Part shown: in pieces, positions 11,120 to 23,134 of the stretch
Layout of the letters: each line of letters starts with the position of its first letter
Numbering within the stretch: the stretch's first letter is position 1
Assembly: GCA_028994555.1 (NCBI GenBank)
Contig: JARDVN010000001.1
Span: 930,001-994,000, forward strand
DNA from: Citrobacter amalonaticus
GTDB taxonomy: Bacteria; Pseudomonadota; Gammaproteobacteria; Enterobacterales; Enterobacteriaceae
DNA length: 64,000 nucleotides
Direction: 5' to 3'
Notes under the pieces: model-generated
Databases searched by the model: none
Seen by the model: the letters and a program-made list of their open reading frames with translations, nothing else
What the model was told of the DNA's origin: nothing
Position numbers and translations under genes: made by a program

Positions 11120-12601
11120 ATGAATTCTACCTCGTTGTACGCAGCTATTGATCTCGGTTCCAATAGTTTTCATATGCTGGTAGTACGCGAGGTCGCGGGT
11201 AGCATCCAGACGCTCACGCGCATTAAACGTAAGGTGCGTCTGGCCGCTGGTCTTAACAACAACAATGTCCTTTCTGCTGAAGCCATGGAGCGCGGCTGGC
11301 AATGCCTGCGTCTGTTCGCTGAACGCCTACAGGATATTCCGCAGCCGCAAATCCGCGTCGTCGCCACCGCAACCTTGCGTATCGCGGTGAATGCCAGCGA
11401 GTTTATCGCTAAAGCGCAGGAAATCCTCGGTTGTCCGGTTCAGGTCATCAGCGGCGAAGAAGAAGCACGTCTGATTTATCAGGGCGTGGCGCACACCACT
11501 GGCGGTGCGGATCAACGTCTGGTCGTCGATATCGGCGGCGCCAGCACTGAACTGGTCACCGGAACGGGTGCGCAAACCACCTCTCTGTTCAGCCTGTCTA
11601 TGGGCTGTGTCACCTGGCTTGAACGCTACTTTACCGATCGCAATCTGGCACAAGAGAATTTCGACGAAGCGGAAAAAGCCGCACGCGATGTGCTGCGCCC
11701 GATTGCTGATGAACTTCGCTATCACGGCTGGAAAGTCTGTGTCGGTGCCTCCGGTACGGTTCAGGCGTTGCAGGAAATCATGATGGCGCAGGGGATGGAT
11801 GAGCGCATCACGCTGGCGAAACTGCAGCAGTTGAAACAGCGGGCGATTCACTGTGGTCGTCTGGAAGAGCTGGAAATTGAAGGGTTAACTCTGGAACGCG
11901 CACTGGTCTTCCCCAGCGGGCTGGCCATTCTGATTGCGATCTTCACCGAACTCAATATCCAGTGTATGACCCTGGCCGGCGGGGCATTGCGTGAAGGTCT
12001 GGTCTACGGAATGCTCCATCTCGCGGTGGATCAGGATATTCGTAGCCGCACACTGCGTAACATTCAGCGCCGGTTTATGGTGGATACCGAGCAGGCGCAT
12101 CGCGTTGCCAGTCTGGCGGTGAGTTTTCTCGATCAGGTAGAAAATGAGTGGCATCTTGAGCCGATCAGCCGAGAACTGCTGATCAGCGCCTGCCAGCTGC
12201 ACGAAATAGGCCTGAGCGTTGATTTCAGGCAAGCGCCTCAGCACGCTGCCTATCTGGTCCGCAATCTGGATCTGCCGGGCTTCACGCCCGCACAGAAAAA
12301 ACTGCTCGCCACGCTGTTGTTAAATCAAACTAACCCGGTCGATCTTTCGTCTCTACATCAGCAAAACGCCGTGCCGCCGCGGGTAGCGGAACATCTTTGT
12401 CGTCTGCTCAGACTGGCGATTATCTTTGCCAGCCGTCGTCGTGACGATCTGGTGCCCGTCATTACACTGCAGGCGTCGAATGAAATTCTCACCTTAATGC
12501 TGCCGCCGAACTGGCTGGAACAGCATCCACTGGGCAAAGAGTTGATTGAACAAGAAAGCCAGTGGCAGAGTTATGTCCACTGGCCTTTAGACGTGCGTTA
12601 A
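11120..12601 (+). CDS. gppA: Guanosine-5'-triphosphate,3'-diphosphate phosphatase
   Basis: GppA hydrolyses pppGpp to ppGpp and also has exopolyphosphatase activity, linking it to the stringent response. It belongs to the Ppx/GppA family: the N-terminal [12 protein letters not shown] and the [13 protein letters not shown] and [11 protein letters not shown] motifs form the ASKHA-type active site. I prefer the ATG at 11120 ([14 protein letters not shown]), because the in-frame ATG at 11111 sits directly on the AGGG; this gives 493 residues. It follows rhlB in the same direction, and the frame is intact. Confidence 0.94.
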   Translation: MNSTSLYAAIDLGSNSFHMLVVREVAGSIQTLTRIKRKVRLAAGLNNNNVLSAEAMERGWQCLRLFAERLQDIPQPQIRVVATATLRIAVNASEFIAKAQEILGCPVQVISGEEEARLIYQGVAHTTGGADQRLVVDIGGASTELVTGTGAQTTSLFSLSMGCVTWLERYFTDRNLAQENFDEAEKAARDVLRPIADELRYHGWKVCVGASGTVQALQEIMMAQGMDERITLAKLQQLKQRAIHCGRLEELEIEGLTLERALVFPSGLAILIAIFTELNIQCMTLAGGALREGLVYGMLHLAVDQDIRSRTLRNIQRRFMVDTEQAHRVASLAVSFLDQVENEWHLEPISRELLISACQLHEIGLSVDFRQAPQHAAYLVRNLDLPGFTPAQKKLLATLLLNQTNPVDLSSLHQQNAVPPRVAEHLCRLLRLAIIFASRRRDDLVPVITLQASNEILTLMLPPNWLEQHPLGKELIEQESQWQSYVHWPLDVR

Positions 12602-12610
12602 TCATTCACT

Positions 12611-12646
12611 GCCGGTAGCGGCGTAAACGCCTTATCCGGCTTCCAG
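12611..12646. repeat. REP-type palindromic element
   Basis: GCCGGTAGCGGCGTAAACGC followed by CTTATCCGGC forms an imperfect hairpin typical of enterobacterial REP units. It lies between the convergent gppA and rep genes and may serve as a shared 3' end. Confidence 0.6.
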
Positions 12647-12647
12647 C

Positions 12648-14673
12648 CTACGATTTCTCTCTTTTCGCGGCCATCATCGCTTTCAGATTCGCCAGATGGC
12701 TTTGCCCTTTCTGCATCCGTTCTTCGGCACTCACCACTTTACGCTCCTGCTCCCAGATCAGATCGTCCTGCGGTAACTCCAGCAGGAAACGGCTCGGCTC
12801 CGGGCGCACCAGCTCACCGTACTGACGCCGCTCTTTACACAGCGTAAAAATCAGCTCTTTCTGCGCGCGGGTGATGCCGACATAGGCCAGACGGCGCTCT
12901 TCATCAATGTTGTCTTCATCGATGCTGCTCTGGTGCGGCAGAAAGCCTTCTTCCATACCCACCATAAACACATACGGGAACTCCAGCCCTTTCGAGGCGT
13001 GTAGCGTCATCAGTTGCACCTGATCCAGCTCTTCCTCACTCTCGCCGCGTTCCATCATGTCGCGCAGCGTGAAACGCGTAACCACCTGCGTGAGCGTCAT
13101 CGGCTCATCCAGTTCGCTCCCTTCCAGCATTTCAGTCATCCAGCTAAACAGCTGGTTGACGTTTTTCATGCGCATTTCAGCGGCTTTTGGGCTGGGCGAC
13201 GTTTCATAAAGCCATGATTCGTAATCAATTCCGTGGATGAGATCGCGCACAGCGGCAATCGGCTCACGTTCAGCCAGCCGCTGAACCTCGCCCAGCCAGT
13301 GGGTAAAACGAGTGAGCGAGTCATAGCCGCGTCCGGTGAGCGTCTGGCTCAGCCCCAGATCAAAGCTGGCGGTAAACAGGCTTTTGTTGCGCGTCATCGC
13401 CCATTCGCCCAGCTTTTGCAATGTGGCGGGGCCGATTTCACGCTTTGGCGTATTCACAATGCGCAGAAACGCGCTGTCATCATCCGGATTCGTTAATACG
13501 CGCAGATAGGCCAGCAAATCTTTAATCTCCGGGCGGGAGAAAAACGACGTACCGCCAGAGATTTTGTAGGGGATCCGGTTCTGCATGAGGAATTTTTCAA
13601 ACACTCGCGCCTGGTGGTTGCCGCGATACAGAATGGCGTAATCCTTATATTCCGTTTTATTCACAAAGTGATGAGCGATCAGCTCCCCGGTCACCCGCTC
13701 GGCTTCGTGCTCCTCATTATTCGCACTCAGGACTTTGAGTTCCGCGCCGTATCCCAGCTCGGAAAAAAGCCGTTTTTCAAAAACGTGCGGGTTATTGGCA
13801 ATGAGGATGTTTGCCGCCTTCAGGATCCGCCCGGAAGAACGATAGTTCTGCTCCAGTTTGATGACCTGAAGGGCCGGGAAATCCTGACTTAACAACACCA
13901 GGTTTTGCGGACGCGCCCCGCGCCAGGAGTAAATCGACTGATCGTCATCCCCTACCACCGTGAATCGCGCCCGGTTTCCCACCAGCAATTTCACCAGTTC
14001 GTACTGACTGGTGTTGGTGTCCTGGTATTCATCCACCAGCAGATAGCGAATCTTGTTCTGCCAGCGTTCACGCACCTCTTCATTACGCTGCAACAGCAGC
14101 GTCGGCAGCAGAATCAAATCGTCAAAGTCGAGGACGTTACAGGCTTTCATATGCGCATCGTACAGCCCGTAGCAGTGGGCGAAGATGCGATCGCGCTCGC
14201 CTTTCGCACTGGCGGCAGCCTGCGCGGGCGTTTTCAAATCATTCTTCCAGTTCGAGATCGTCGAGATCAGCTGTTGCAACACGACTTTGTCGTCTTCAAT
14301 CAGCCCTTCTGTCAGGTCTTTGAGCAGCGCAACCTGATCCGTATCGTCAAACAGAGAGAAATTCGATTTCATCCCCAATGCCGCGTATTCGCGTTTAATC
14401 ACCTCCAGCCCCAGCGTATGGAAAGTGGAGATCATCAACCCGCGCGCTTCTTTGCGTCCCAGCGTTTGTCCAACACGCTCTTTCATCTCACGCGCCGCTT
14501 TATTGGTAAAGGTGACGGCGGCAATGTGCCGAGCCTGATAGCCGCAGCCACGGATCAGGTGAGCTATCTTGTTGGTGATCACGCGTGTCTTACCGGAACC
14601 CGCCCCCCGCCAGCACCAGGCAAGGTCCGGTGACGAATTCGACAGCTTGTTGTTGGCCGGGATTTAAACGCAT
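12648..14673 (-). CDS. rep: ATP-dependent DNA helicase Rep (one extra base)
   Basis: Rep is a 3'-5' superfamily 1A helicase that clears proteins ahead of the replication fork and works with the replisome. From the ATG at 14673 the N-terminus reads [18 protein letters not shown]. The Walker A motif AGAGSGKT (about residues 22-29) is interrupted by six C at 14603-14608 where five are expected. Downstream [16 protein letters not shown] and the [13 protein letters not shown] [13 protein letters not shown] motif are intact. The corrected length is 674 residues, one more than I recall for E. coli. Probable sequencing error. Confidence 0.93.
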
Positions 14674-15053
14674 AGGAAAAAGTGCTCAATCTTCGAACGG
14701 GGGACGAATTGTAGCAGAAAGCGAGGCAGAGATTGAGCTTTCCGTAACCGCGCGTGACGCTGCCTGTGAGAGCAAGTGAGCGTGTGCTGCTGTCCAGATT
14801 ATGAACAATTCTGAACGCCGATCACACGGAAAAAATTACACGACGCCTGCACAAGGGGTTGAATTAACATATTGAGTATAAAAGGAAAACAGTAACAATA
14901 GACGGGCTAAGCTGCTTTGGCTTGTATAAACCAACAAAAAGAAGACCGTTCATCCCACTTTCTTTGTTTATTCAACCGAAACATTTCTGAATCAAATACG
15001 CTAATAAATCAGGTGCTGCCACGTACCGCACCTCCTCTCATGCTGAGCATACA
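14674..15053. other. Intergenic region upstream of the glycerate cassette
   Basis: About 380 bases between the divergent rep and the CdaR-like gene. It is AT-rich in its middle part (around 14860-15010) and should hold the promoters of both. I see no recognisable gene, repeat or clear operator. It may contain one edge of the accessory cassette. Confidence 0.5.
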
Positions 15054-16194
15054 ATGAATAAGATCCAGGCCACTTACTACCTACAAGACTCAACCGCTCG
15101 CCAGATAGTCCAACGCACGATGGGGATTATCCCCTATTCGGTTAACGTTATGAATGAACACGGTATGATCATTGCCTCCGGTGAGGCGTCCCGTTTACAT
15201 CAGCGCCACGAAGGTGCGGTGCTGGCGTTAACTGAAAACCGGATTGTTGAAATCGATTCGGCGACAGCAGACAAACTCAAAGGCGTGAAGCCCGGTATTA
15301 ATTTACCGATAAATTTTCGCGATCAGCTTATCGGCGTACTGGGTATCACCGGAGAGCCGGGTGAGGTGAAGGCTTATGCGCAACTCGTCAAGATGGCGTC
15401 GGAACTCATCATTGAACAAATGGCGCTGCTGGAACAAAAACAGTGGGATAAACGCTACCGCGAAGAGCTGATCAACCAGCTCATTTTACGCGATCAGCCT
15501 CCGTTATCGTTAAGCGCCGTGGTCTCATGGTTAGGCGTTAATCTCCAGGTGCCGCGCGTGGTGCTTATCATGGAGTTGCAGCAGCCGGATCGCGATGCGC
15601 TACGAACGCTGATGGATTATTTTGAATACAGCGCCCGCGACCATCTGGTGACATTTTCCGACTTTAACGAGCTGATTATCCTCAAGCCCGTCACCCTGAA
15701 AAATGGGACTCTCAATAAATCGCTGGAGCAGCACGAGCTACAGAAATTTAAACATTACGCGCAATCCTGTGGCTTTTCACGTCTCATCGTCGGCGGGTAT
15801 TTTGCGGGAGAAAATGGCCTGCGACGCTCCTATCAGACGGCGAAATCAACCCAGGCGATGGTGAAAAGGCTGAAGCTTAAGCATCAGTTTATCTTTCACG
15901 ATGACTATGCGCTGGCCTCATTGCTGGGGGGGACTTTCCGGCACCTGGCAAGCGGAAGAGTTATCAAAAATATGGCGCGATTTGGTTGCTCAGGACAGCA
16001 AAGGCGTCATGCAAAAAACATTGCAGCACTATTTCGAACATAATTGTGATCTTTCGCAAACTGCCACCAGTCTGCATGTTCATGTGAATACCCTGCGCTA
16101 TCGACTGCAACGCGTTGAAGAGATAACTGGAATAAAAATCAACAACTTGAAACAACTCCTTTGGTTGTACATTGGCATGGAGCTGCAGCGGTAG
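15054..16194 (+). CDS. CdaR-family sugar-diacid-type transcriptional regulator (one extra base)
   Basis: The N-terminal 130 residues (ARQIVQRTMGIIPYSVNVM, then GVKPGINLPI and GVLGITGEP) match the sugar-diacid recognition domain of CdaR. The C-terminus (ATSLHVHVNTLRYRLQRVEE) matches the PucR-type helix-turn-helix. CdaR activates glucarate, galactarate and glycerate genes in E. coli; this paralogue likely controls the adjacent permease and glycerate kinase. The frame breaks at seven G at 15926-15932 (six expected, restoring SLLGGLSGTWQAEEL). The corrected length is 379 residues. The effector is not known from sequence. Confidence 0.82.
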
Positions 16195-16313
16195 TCTGTA
16201 TTTTCCTCCAAATTTACATCCTGTCAGACGCGTATTTTTTAGCGGATCCTCACAAGGCTATTCCCGGCGGCTTCTCCATACTGCCCCAGTCAATTTAATG
16301 GAGAAAGCAGAAG

Positions 16314-17584
16314 ATGGTTTCAATATCCGCAACAGGCGCCATCATCGCACTCGTGGTGGCGATCGTCTTAATATTACGCAAAGTCTCTCCCGCGTACGGC
16401 ATGATGGTGGGTGCGCTGGTTGGCGGCCTCGTCGGCGGGGCAGACCTGGTTCAGACCGTCACGTTGATGGTCACGGGTGCGCAGGGCATCACCAATGCCG
16501 TACTGCGTATTCTCGCTGCAGGTGTACTGGCTGGTGTACTGATCGAATCCGGCGCCGCGAATACTATCGCGGAAACGGTGGTAAAAAAAGTGGGCGAAAG
16601 TCGCGCCCTGCTCGCATTAGCCATCGCCACGATGATTCTGACGGCCGTTGGCGTTTTTATCGATGTCGCGGTGATTACCGTCGCGCCGATTGCGCTTTCG
16701 ATAGCCAGACGCGCCGGGTTATCAAAACTCGCCATTTTGCTGGCGATGATTGGCGGGGGCAAAGCGGGTAACGTAATGTCGCCAAATCCCAATGCCATTG
16801 CCGCTTCGGATTCCTTCCATGTCCCGCTCACATCCGTCATGATGGGAGGGATTATTCCCGGCCTGTTCGGCCTGGCAATCGCCTATTTTCTGGCGAAGCG
16901 TCTTAGCCAAAAAAGGCTCGATGGTCACGACGGAAGAGATCATTTCTCAGGACACACACGGTACGCAACCCGGATTCCTGGCCGCCATCAGCGCCCCCCC
17001 TTGTTGCCATTATTCTGTTAGCGCTGCGTCCTGTTGCGGGCATTGCTATCGATCCGCTCATTGCTCTGCCAGTGGGAGGATTAGTCGGCGCGATCCTGAT
17101 GGGCCGATTTAAACAAAGTAACGCCTTTATGATGTCCGGGCTGACGCGCATGGCTCCTGTCGCCATTATGCTGCTCGGTACCGGCACGCTGGCCGGCATC
17201 ATTGCCAACTCGGCGTTAAAAGAGGTCCTGATCGATGGGTTAACCTCTTCCGGTCTCCCTTCTTATCTCCTGGCCCCCATCTCTGGCGCAATTATGTCGA
17301 TGGCCACCGCGTCGACAACAGCCGGAACCGCCGTTGCGGCAGGCGTGTTCAGCCAGACGCTACTGGGGCTTGGCGTCTCTGCGCTTGCCGGTGCAGTCAT
17401 GATTCATGCCGGGGCGACTGTTCTGGATCATCTCCCTCACGGCAGTTTTTTCCACGCCACTGGCGGTAGCGTCAGTATGCAAATCCATGAACGCTTAAAA
17501 CTTCTGCCTTATGAAACCCTTGTCGGTTTCGTCATCGCATTGATTTCGACACTGCTGTTTGGTGTCTTCGGACTCGCCGGGTAA
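16314..17584 (+). CDS. GntP-family permease, probable glycerate or sugar-acid importer (two extra bases)
   Basis: A hydrophobic protein with about 12 predicted membrane segments, starting MVSISATGAIIALVVAIVLI. Features of the gluconate permease (GntP) family include AMIGGGKAGNVMSPNPNA and the conserved C-terminal MIHAGATVLDHLPHGSFFH. Two extra bases shift the frame twice: six A at 16909-16914 (five expected) and seven C at 16994-17000 (six expected). The corrected length is 422 residues. It sits between the CdaR-like regulator and glycerate kinase, so glycerate is the likeliest substrate; this is inference from context. Confidence 0.82.
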
Positions 17585-17591
17585 GCACACG

Positions 17592-19121
<1,530 letters not shown>

Positions 19122-19128
19122 TAAAAAA

Positions 19129-19204
19129 GCCCGGTGGCGCTAGCGCTTACCGGGCCTACGATGTTGTTCTTTTGTAGGTCGGGTAAGCGCTAGCGCCACC
19201 CGAC
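19129..19204. repeat. Pair of inverted REP units (BIME)
   Basis: Two near-identical units in inverted orientation at 19129-19155 and 19174-19204. Each contains the GGTGGCGCTAGCGCTTACC core, flanked by CCTAC and GTAGG. They lie between the convergent ppiC and ilvC, the usual place for such elements, and can form stable hairpins that act as 3' ends for both. Confidence 0.8.
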
Positions 19205-19211
19205 AATCTAC

Positions 19212-20688
19212 TTAACCCGCTACCGCAATGCGCTTCATATCCGTCATATAGCCGCGCAGTTTCTGGCCGACTTTCTCAATAGCATGGCTGCGAATCGCGT
19301 CGTTGACATCACGCAACTGAGCGTTATCCACTGCGCCTTCAGCAATCGCTTTACCCAGGTCGCCGGTCTGCAGCGTAGTCATGAACTCTTTCAGCAGCGG
19401 TACGCAGGCGTAAGAGAACAGGTAGTTACCGTATTCTGCGGTATCAGAGATAACCACGTTCATTTCGTACAGACGCTTACGGGCGATGGTGTTGGCGATC
19501 AGCGGCAGCTCGTGCAGTGATTCGTAGTACGCGGACTCTTCGATGATGCCGGAATCTACCATCGTTTCGAACGCCAGCTCAACGCCCGCTTTCACCATCG
19601 CGATCATCAGTACGCCTTTATCGAAGTACTCCTGCTCGCCGATTTTACCTTCATACTGCGGCGCGGTTTCGAACGCAGTTTTACCGGTCTCTTCACGCCA
19701 GGTCAGCAGTTTCTTATCATCATTCGCCCAGTCAGCCATCATGCCGGAAGAGAACTCTCCGGAGATGATGTCGTCCATATGTTTCTGGAACAACGGCGCC
19801 ATAATTTCTTTCAACTGTTCGGACAGCGCGTAAGCGCGCAGTTTCGCAGGGTTGGACAGACGGTCCATCATCAGCGTGATACCGCCCTGCTTCAGCGCTT
19901 CAGTGATAGTTTCCCAGCCGAACTGAATCAGTTTCTCGGCATATGCCGGGTCAGTCCCTTCTTCCACCAGCTTATCGAAGCACAGCAGAGAGCCCGCCTG
20001 CAGCATACCGCACAGAATGGTCTGCTCGCCCATCAGGTCAGATTTCACTTCCGCAACGAAAGAGGATTCCAGCACGCCAGCACGGTGACCACCGGTGGCC
20101 GCGGCCCAGGCTTTGGCAATCGCCATACCTTCGCCTTTCGGATCGTTTTCCGGGTGAACCGCGATCAGGGTCGGCACGCCGAAGCCACGTTTGTATTCTT
20201 CACGCACTTCAGTACCCGGACACTTCGGCGCCACCATCACCACGGTGATGTCTTTACGGATCTGCTCGCCCACTTCAACGATGTTGAAGCCGTGAGAGTA
20301 ACCCAGCGCCGCGCCGTCTTTCATCAGCGGTTGTACAGAACGCACCACGTCAGAGTGCTGTTTGTCTGGTGTCAGGTTAACCACCAAATCCGCCTGCGGG
20401 ATCAGCTCTTCATACGTGCCGACTTTGAAGCCGTTTTCAGTCGCTTTACGCCAGGATGCGCGCTTCTCAGCAATCGCCTCTTTACGCAATGCGTAGGAGA
20501 TATCCAGACCGGAATCACGCATGTTCAAACCCTGGTTCAGACCCTGCGCGCCACAGCCGACGATAACCACTTTTTTTACCCTGAAGGTAGCTCGCGCCAT
20601 CGGCGAACTCATCGCGGCCCATAAAGCGACATTTACCCAGTTGTGCCAGCTGCTGGCGCAGGTTCAGTGTATTAAAGTAGTTAGCCAT
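19212..20688 (-). CDS. ilvC: Ketol-acid reductoisomerase (one extra base)
   Basis: IlvC isomerises and reduces acetolactate or acetohydroxybutyrate with NADPH, the second common step in valine and isoleucine synthesis. It is the long class II form; NADPH-binding [10 protein letters not shown] and the duplicated C-terminal domain are visible. The start at 20688 reads [19 protein letters not shown]. The frame breaks at seven T at 20571-20577 (six expected) within SYLQGKKVVIV. The corrected length is 491 residues, as in E. coli. It is divergent from its activator gene ilvY. Confidence 0.94.
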
Positions 20689-20801
20689 GGGTGATACCTC
20701 GTGATGTTGTGTGTCTTCTTGTTCGGTTCGCGTTTCAGCGAGAATGCACCCACATTACAACAGGAAATTTATTGCGGAAATTGATATATTCACAACGCCA
20801 C

Positions 20802-20818
20802 GTTGCAATATCTGCAAC
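20802..20818. promoter_or_regulatory. IlvY operator
   Basis: GTTGCAATATCTGCAAC is an inverted repeat in the 152-bp ilvC-ilvY intergenic region, 22 bases before the ilvY start. It matches the known type of IlvY site, where the regulator represses itself and activates ilvC when acetolactate or acetohydroxybutyrate is bound. A related AT-rich half-site region lies just upstream. Confidence 0.7.
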
Positions 20819-20840
20819 ATGAAAAAGGGAAGGAGAATTC

Positions 20841-21743
20841 GTGGATATACGCGATCTGAAAATGTTCCTGCATCTGGCGGAAAGCCGTCACTTTGGTCGT
20901 AGCGCACGAGCGATGCACGTCAGCCCTTCCACGCTGTCACGGCAGATCCAGCGCCTGGAAGAAGACCTCGGCCAGCCGTTGTTTGTCCGCGATAACCGCA
21001 CGGTTACCCTGACCGAAGCGGGTGAAGAGCTGCGAACGTTTGCCCAGCAGACGCTGTTGCAGTATCAGCAACTGCGCCACACCCTCGATCAGCAAGGCCC
21101 GTCGCTGTCCGGCGAACTGCATATCTTTTGCTCGGTCACGGCGGCTTACAGTCATCTGCCGCCAATCCTCGATCGTTTTCGCGCGGAGCATCCCTCAGTT
21201 GAAATTAAACTCACCACCGGCGACGCCGCCGATGCCATGGAAAAGGTGGTGACCGGCGAAGCGGATCTGGCGATTGCCGGTAAGCCAGAAACGCTGCCGG
21301 GAGCAGTCGCTTTCTCGATGCTGGAAAATCTGGCGGTAGTGTTGATTGCTCCGGCACTGCCCTGCCCGGTACGCAATCAGGTCTCGGTAGAGAAACCCGA
21401 CTGGTCCACAGTGCCGTTTATCATGGCCGATCAGGGCCCGGTGCGCCGCCGTATTGAGCTGTGGTTTCGTCGCCATAAAATCAGTAATCCGCAGATTTAT
21501 GCTACCGTGGGCGGTCATGAAGCGATGGTGTCGATGGTTGCGCTCGGCTGTGGCGTAGCGCTGCTGCCCGAAGTGGTGCTGGAAAACAGCCCCGAACCGG
21601 TGCGCAATCGCGTGATGATTTTAGAGCGTAGCGACGAGAAAACCCCGTTCGAACTGGGCGTCTGCGCGCCGAAAAAGCGGCTGCATGAGCCGCTTATTGA
21701 TGCGTTCTGGAAAATTGTACTGGAGCGCAAAATTGCCGAGTAA
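20841..21743 (+). CDS. ilvY: LysR-type activator of ilvC
   Basis: IlvY is a LysR-family regulator that switches on ilvC in response to the enzyme's substrates. The N-terminal winged helix-turn-helix (ARAMHVSPSTLSRQIQRLEE, residues about 23-42) and a periplasmic-binding-like effector domain are clear. The GTG start at 20841 (VDIRDLKMFLHLAES) fits E. coli. Length is 300 residues, slightly longer at the C-terminus (WKIVLERKIAE) than I recall for E. coli. Frame intact. Confidence 0.95.
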   Translation: MDIRDLKMFLHLAESRHFGRSARAMHVSPSTLSRQIQRLEEDLGQPLFVRDNRTVTLTEAGEELRTFAQQTLLQYQQLRHTLDQQGPSLSGELHIFCSVTAAYSHLPPILDRFRAEHPSVEIKLTTGDAADAMEKVVTGEADLAIAGKPETLPGAVAFSMLENLAVVLIAPALPCPVRNQVSVEKPDWSTVPFIMADQGPVRRRIELWFRRHKISNPQIYATVGGHEAMVSMVALGCGVALLPEVVLENSPEPVRNRVMILERSDEKTPFELGVCAPKKRLHEPLIDAFWKIVLERKIAE

Positions 21744-21774
21744 TATTAGCGTCAGGCCTAAAAGCAGAGGTAGA

Positions 21775-21804
21775 TTCAGTTTTGCGGAATCTTTTCTGTA
21801 TAAT
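21775..21804 (+). promoter_or_regulatory. Candidate fabV promoter
   Basis: TTCAGT (21775-21780) and a perfect TATAAT (21799-21804) are 18 bases apart, about 70 bases before the fabV start. This suggests fabV has its own promoter rather than only read-through from ilvY. Confidence 0.45.
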
Positions 21805-21875
21805 GGCAAGCCATAATACACAGACGGTGTCATTGCCCCTATGACAGCGAAACACAACCTAAATTAGCCATCATT

Positions 21876-23069
21876 ATGATAATCAAGCCAAAAATCCGTG
21901 GATTCATCTGTACAACGACCCATCCGACTGGCTGTAAAGTCAATGTGGAAAAGCAGATCGAGTACGTTAAACAAAACGGGAAAATCGAAAACGGTCCTTC
22001 CCGCGTGCTGGTCATCGGTGCTTCAACCGGTTATGGACTGGCATCGAGAATCTCCGCAGCGTTTGGCAGCGGAGCCGCCACTATCGGCGTATTTTTCGAA
22101 AAACCGGGTACAGAAACGAAACCAGGTTCAGCAGGCTGGTATAACGCCGCGGCTTTCGATGAAGCAGCAAAGCGTGAAGGTCTGTATTCCAAAAGCATTA
22201 ACGGTGATGCGTTCTCCGACGAATGTCGTGATGAAGTCATCAGGCTCATCAAAGAAGATCTGGGCCAGATTGATTTAGTCGTTTATTCGCTCGCTTCCCC
22301 GGTTCGTAAAATGCCGAAAACGGGTGAAGTTGTCCGTTCAGCGCTGAAACCTATTGGCGAGGTTTACACCTCAAAAGCGATTGATACCAACAAAGATCAG
22401 ATCACAACGGCCAGCATTGAACCCGCAACGGAAGAAGAAGTTCAGAACACCGTGACCGTAATGGGCGGAGAGGACTGGGAGCTGTGGATAGATGCTCTGC
22501 GCCAGGCCAATGTGCTGGCCGACGGCGTGAAAACCGTTGCTTACTCTTACATCGGTACCGACCTGACGTGGCCAATCTATTGGCATGGCGCGCTGGGTAA
22601 AGCGAAAGAAGACCTTGACCGTGCGGCAGGCGCGCTGCGTAATCAACTGTCTCCGATCAATGGCACAGCCAACGTTGCGGTCCTGAAATCGGTAGTTACA
22701 CAGGCTTCTTCAGCCATTCCAGTGATGCCGCTGTATATCTCTATGGTCTTCAAGCTGATGAAAGAACAAGGGATTCACGAAGGATGCATTGAGCAGATTA
22801 ACCGCCTGATGACCACCAGCCTGTACGGTGACAAGGCTGCGCTTGATGACCACCAGCGTATCCGTATGGATGACTGGGAACTGCGTGAAGATATTCAGCA
22901 GGCATGCCGGGATCTGTGGCCACTGATCACCACCGAAAACCTGGCGCAAGAAACCGATTATGCAGGCTACAAACTTGAGTTTCTCAATCTGTTCGGTTTT
23001 GGCCTCGACGAAGTCGATTACGAGGCAGATGTAAACCCCGAAGTCGAATTTGATGTGATCACGCTGTAA
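21876..23069 (+). CDS. fabV: Trans-2-enoyl-ACP/CoA reductase (NADH)
   Basis: FabV reduces trans-2-enoyl chains in the last step of each fatty acid elongation cycle, as an alternative to FabI. The N-terminal NADH region ([21 protein letters not shown], residues about 44-64) and the diagnostic Tyr-X8-Lys active site (Tyr235 in [13 protein letters not shown], Lys244) are present. Length is 397 residues, intact. FabV proteins of this family are known to resist triclosan. The gene lies between ilvY and ilvA, which are direct neighbours in E. coli, so it is an insertion relative to that genome. Confidence 0.93.
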   Translation: MIIKPKIRGFICTTTHPTGCKVNVEKQIEYVKQNGKIENGPSRVLVIGASTGYGLASRISAAFGSGAATIGVFFEKPGTETKPGSAGWYNAAAFDEAAKREGLYSKSINGDAFSDECRDEVIRLIKEDLGQIDLVVYSLASPVRKMPKTGEVVRSALKPIGEVYTSKAIDTNKDQITTASIEPATEEEVQNTVTVMGGEDWELWIDALRQANVLADGVKTVAYSYIGTDLTWPIYWHGALGKAKEDLDRAAGALRNQLSPINGTANVAVLKSVVTQASSAIPVMPLYISMVFKLMKEQGIHEGCIEQINRLMTTSLYGDKAALDDHQRIRMDDWELREDIQQACRDLWPLITTENLAQETDYAGYKLEFLNLFGFGLDEVDYEADVNPEVEFDVITL

Positions 23070-23086
23070 TCTGCTGATACAGTTGC

Positions 23087-23123
23087 AAAAAAGGGTTCAT
23101 GTGTAAGCATGAACCCTTTTTTT
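23087..23123. terminator. Bidirectional terminator between fabV and ilvA
   Basis: A 15-bp stem (AAAAAAGGGTTCATG and its complement) with a six-base loop lies 17 bases after fabV and 11 before the ilvA stop. A and T runs on either side make it usable from both strands. Confidence 0.85.
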
Positions 23124-23134
23124 AATGGCAGAGT

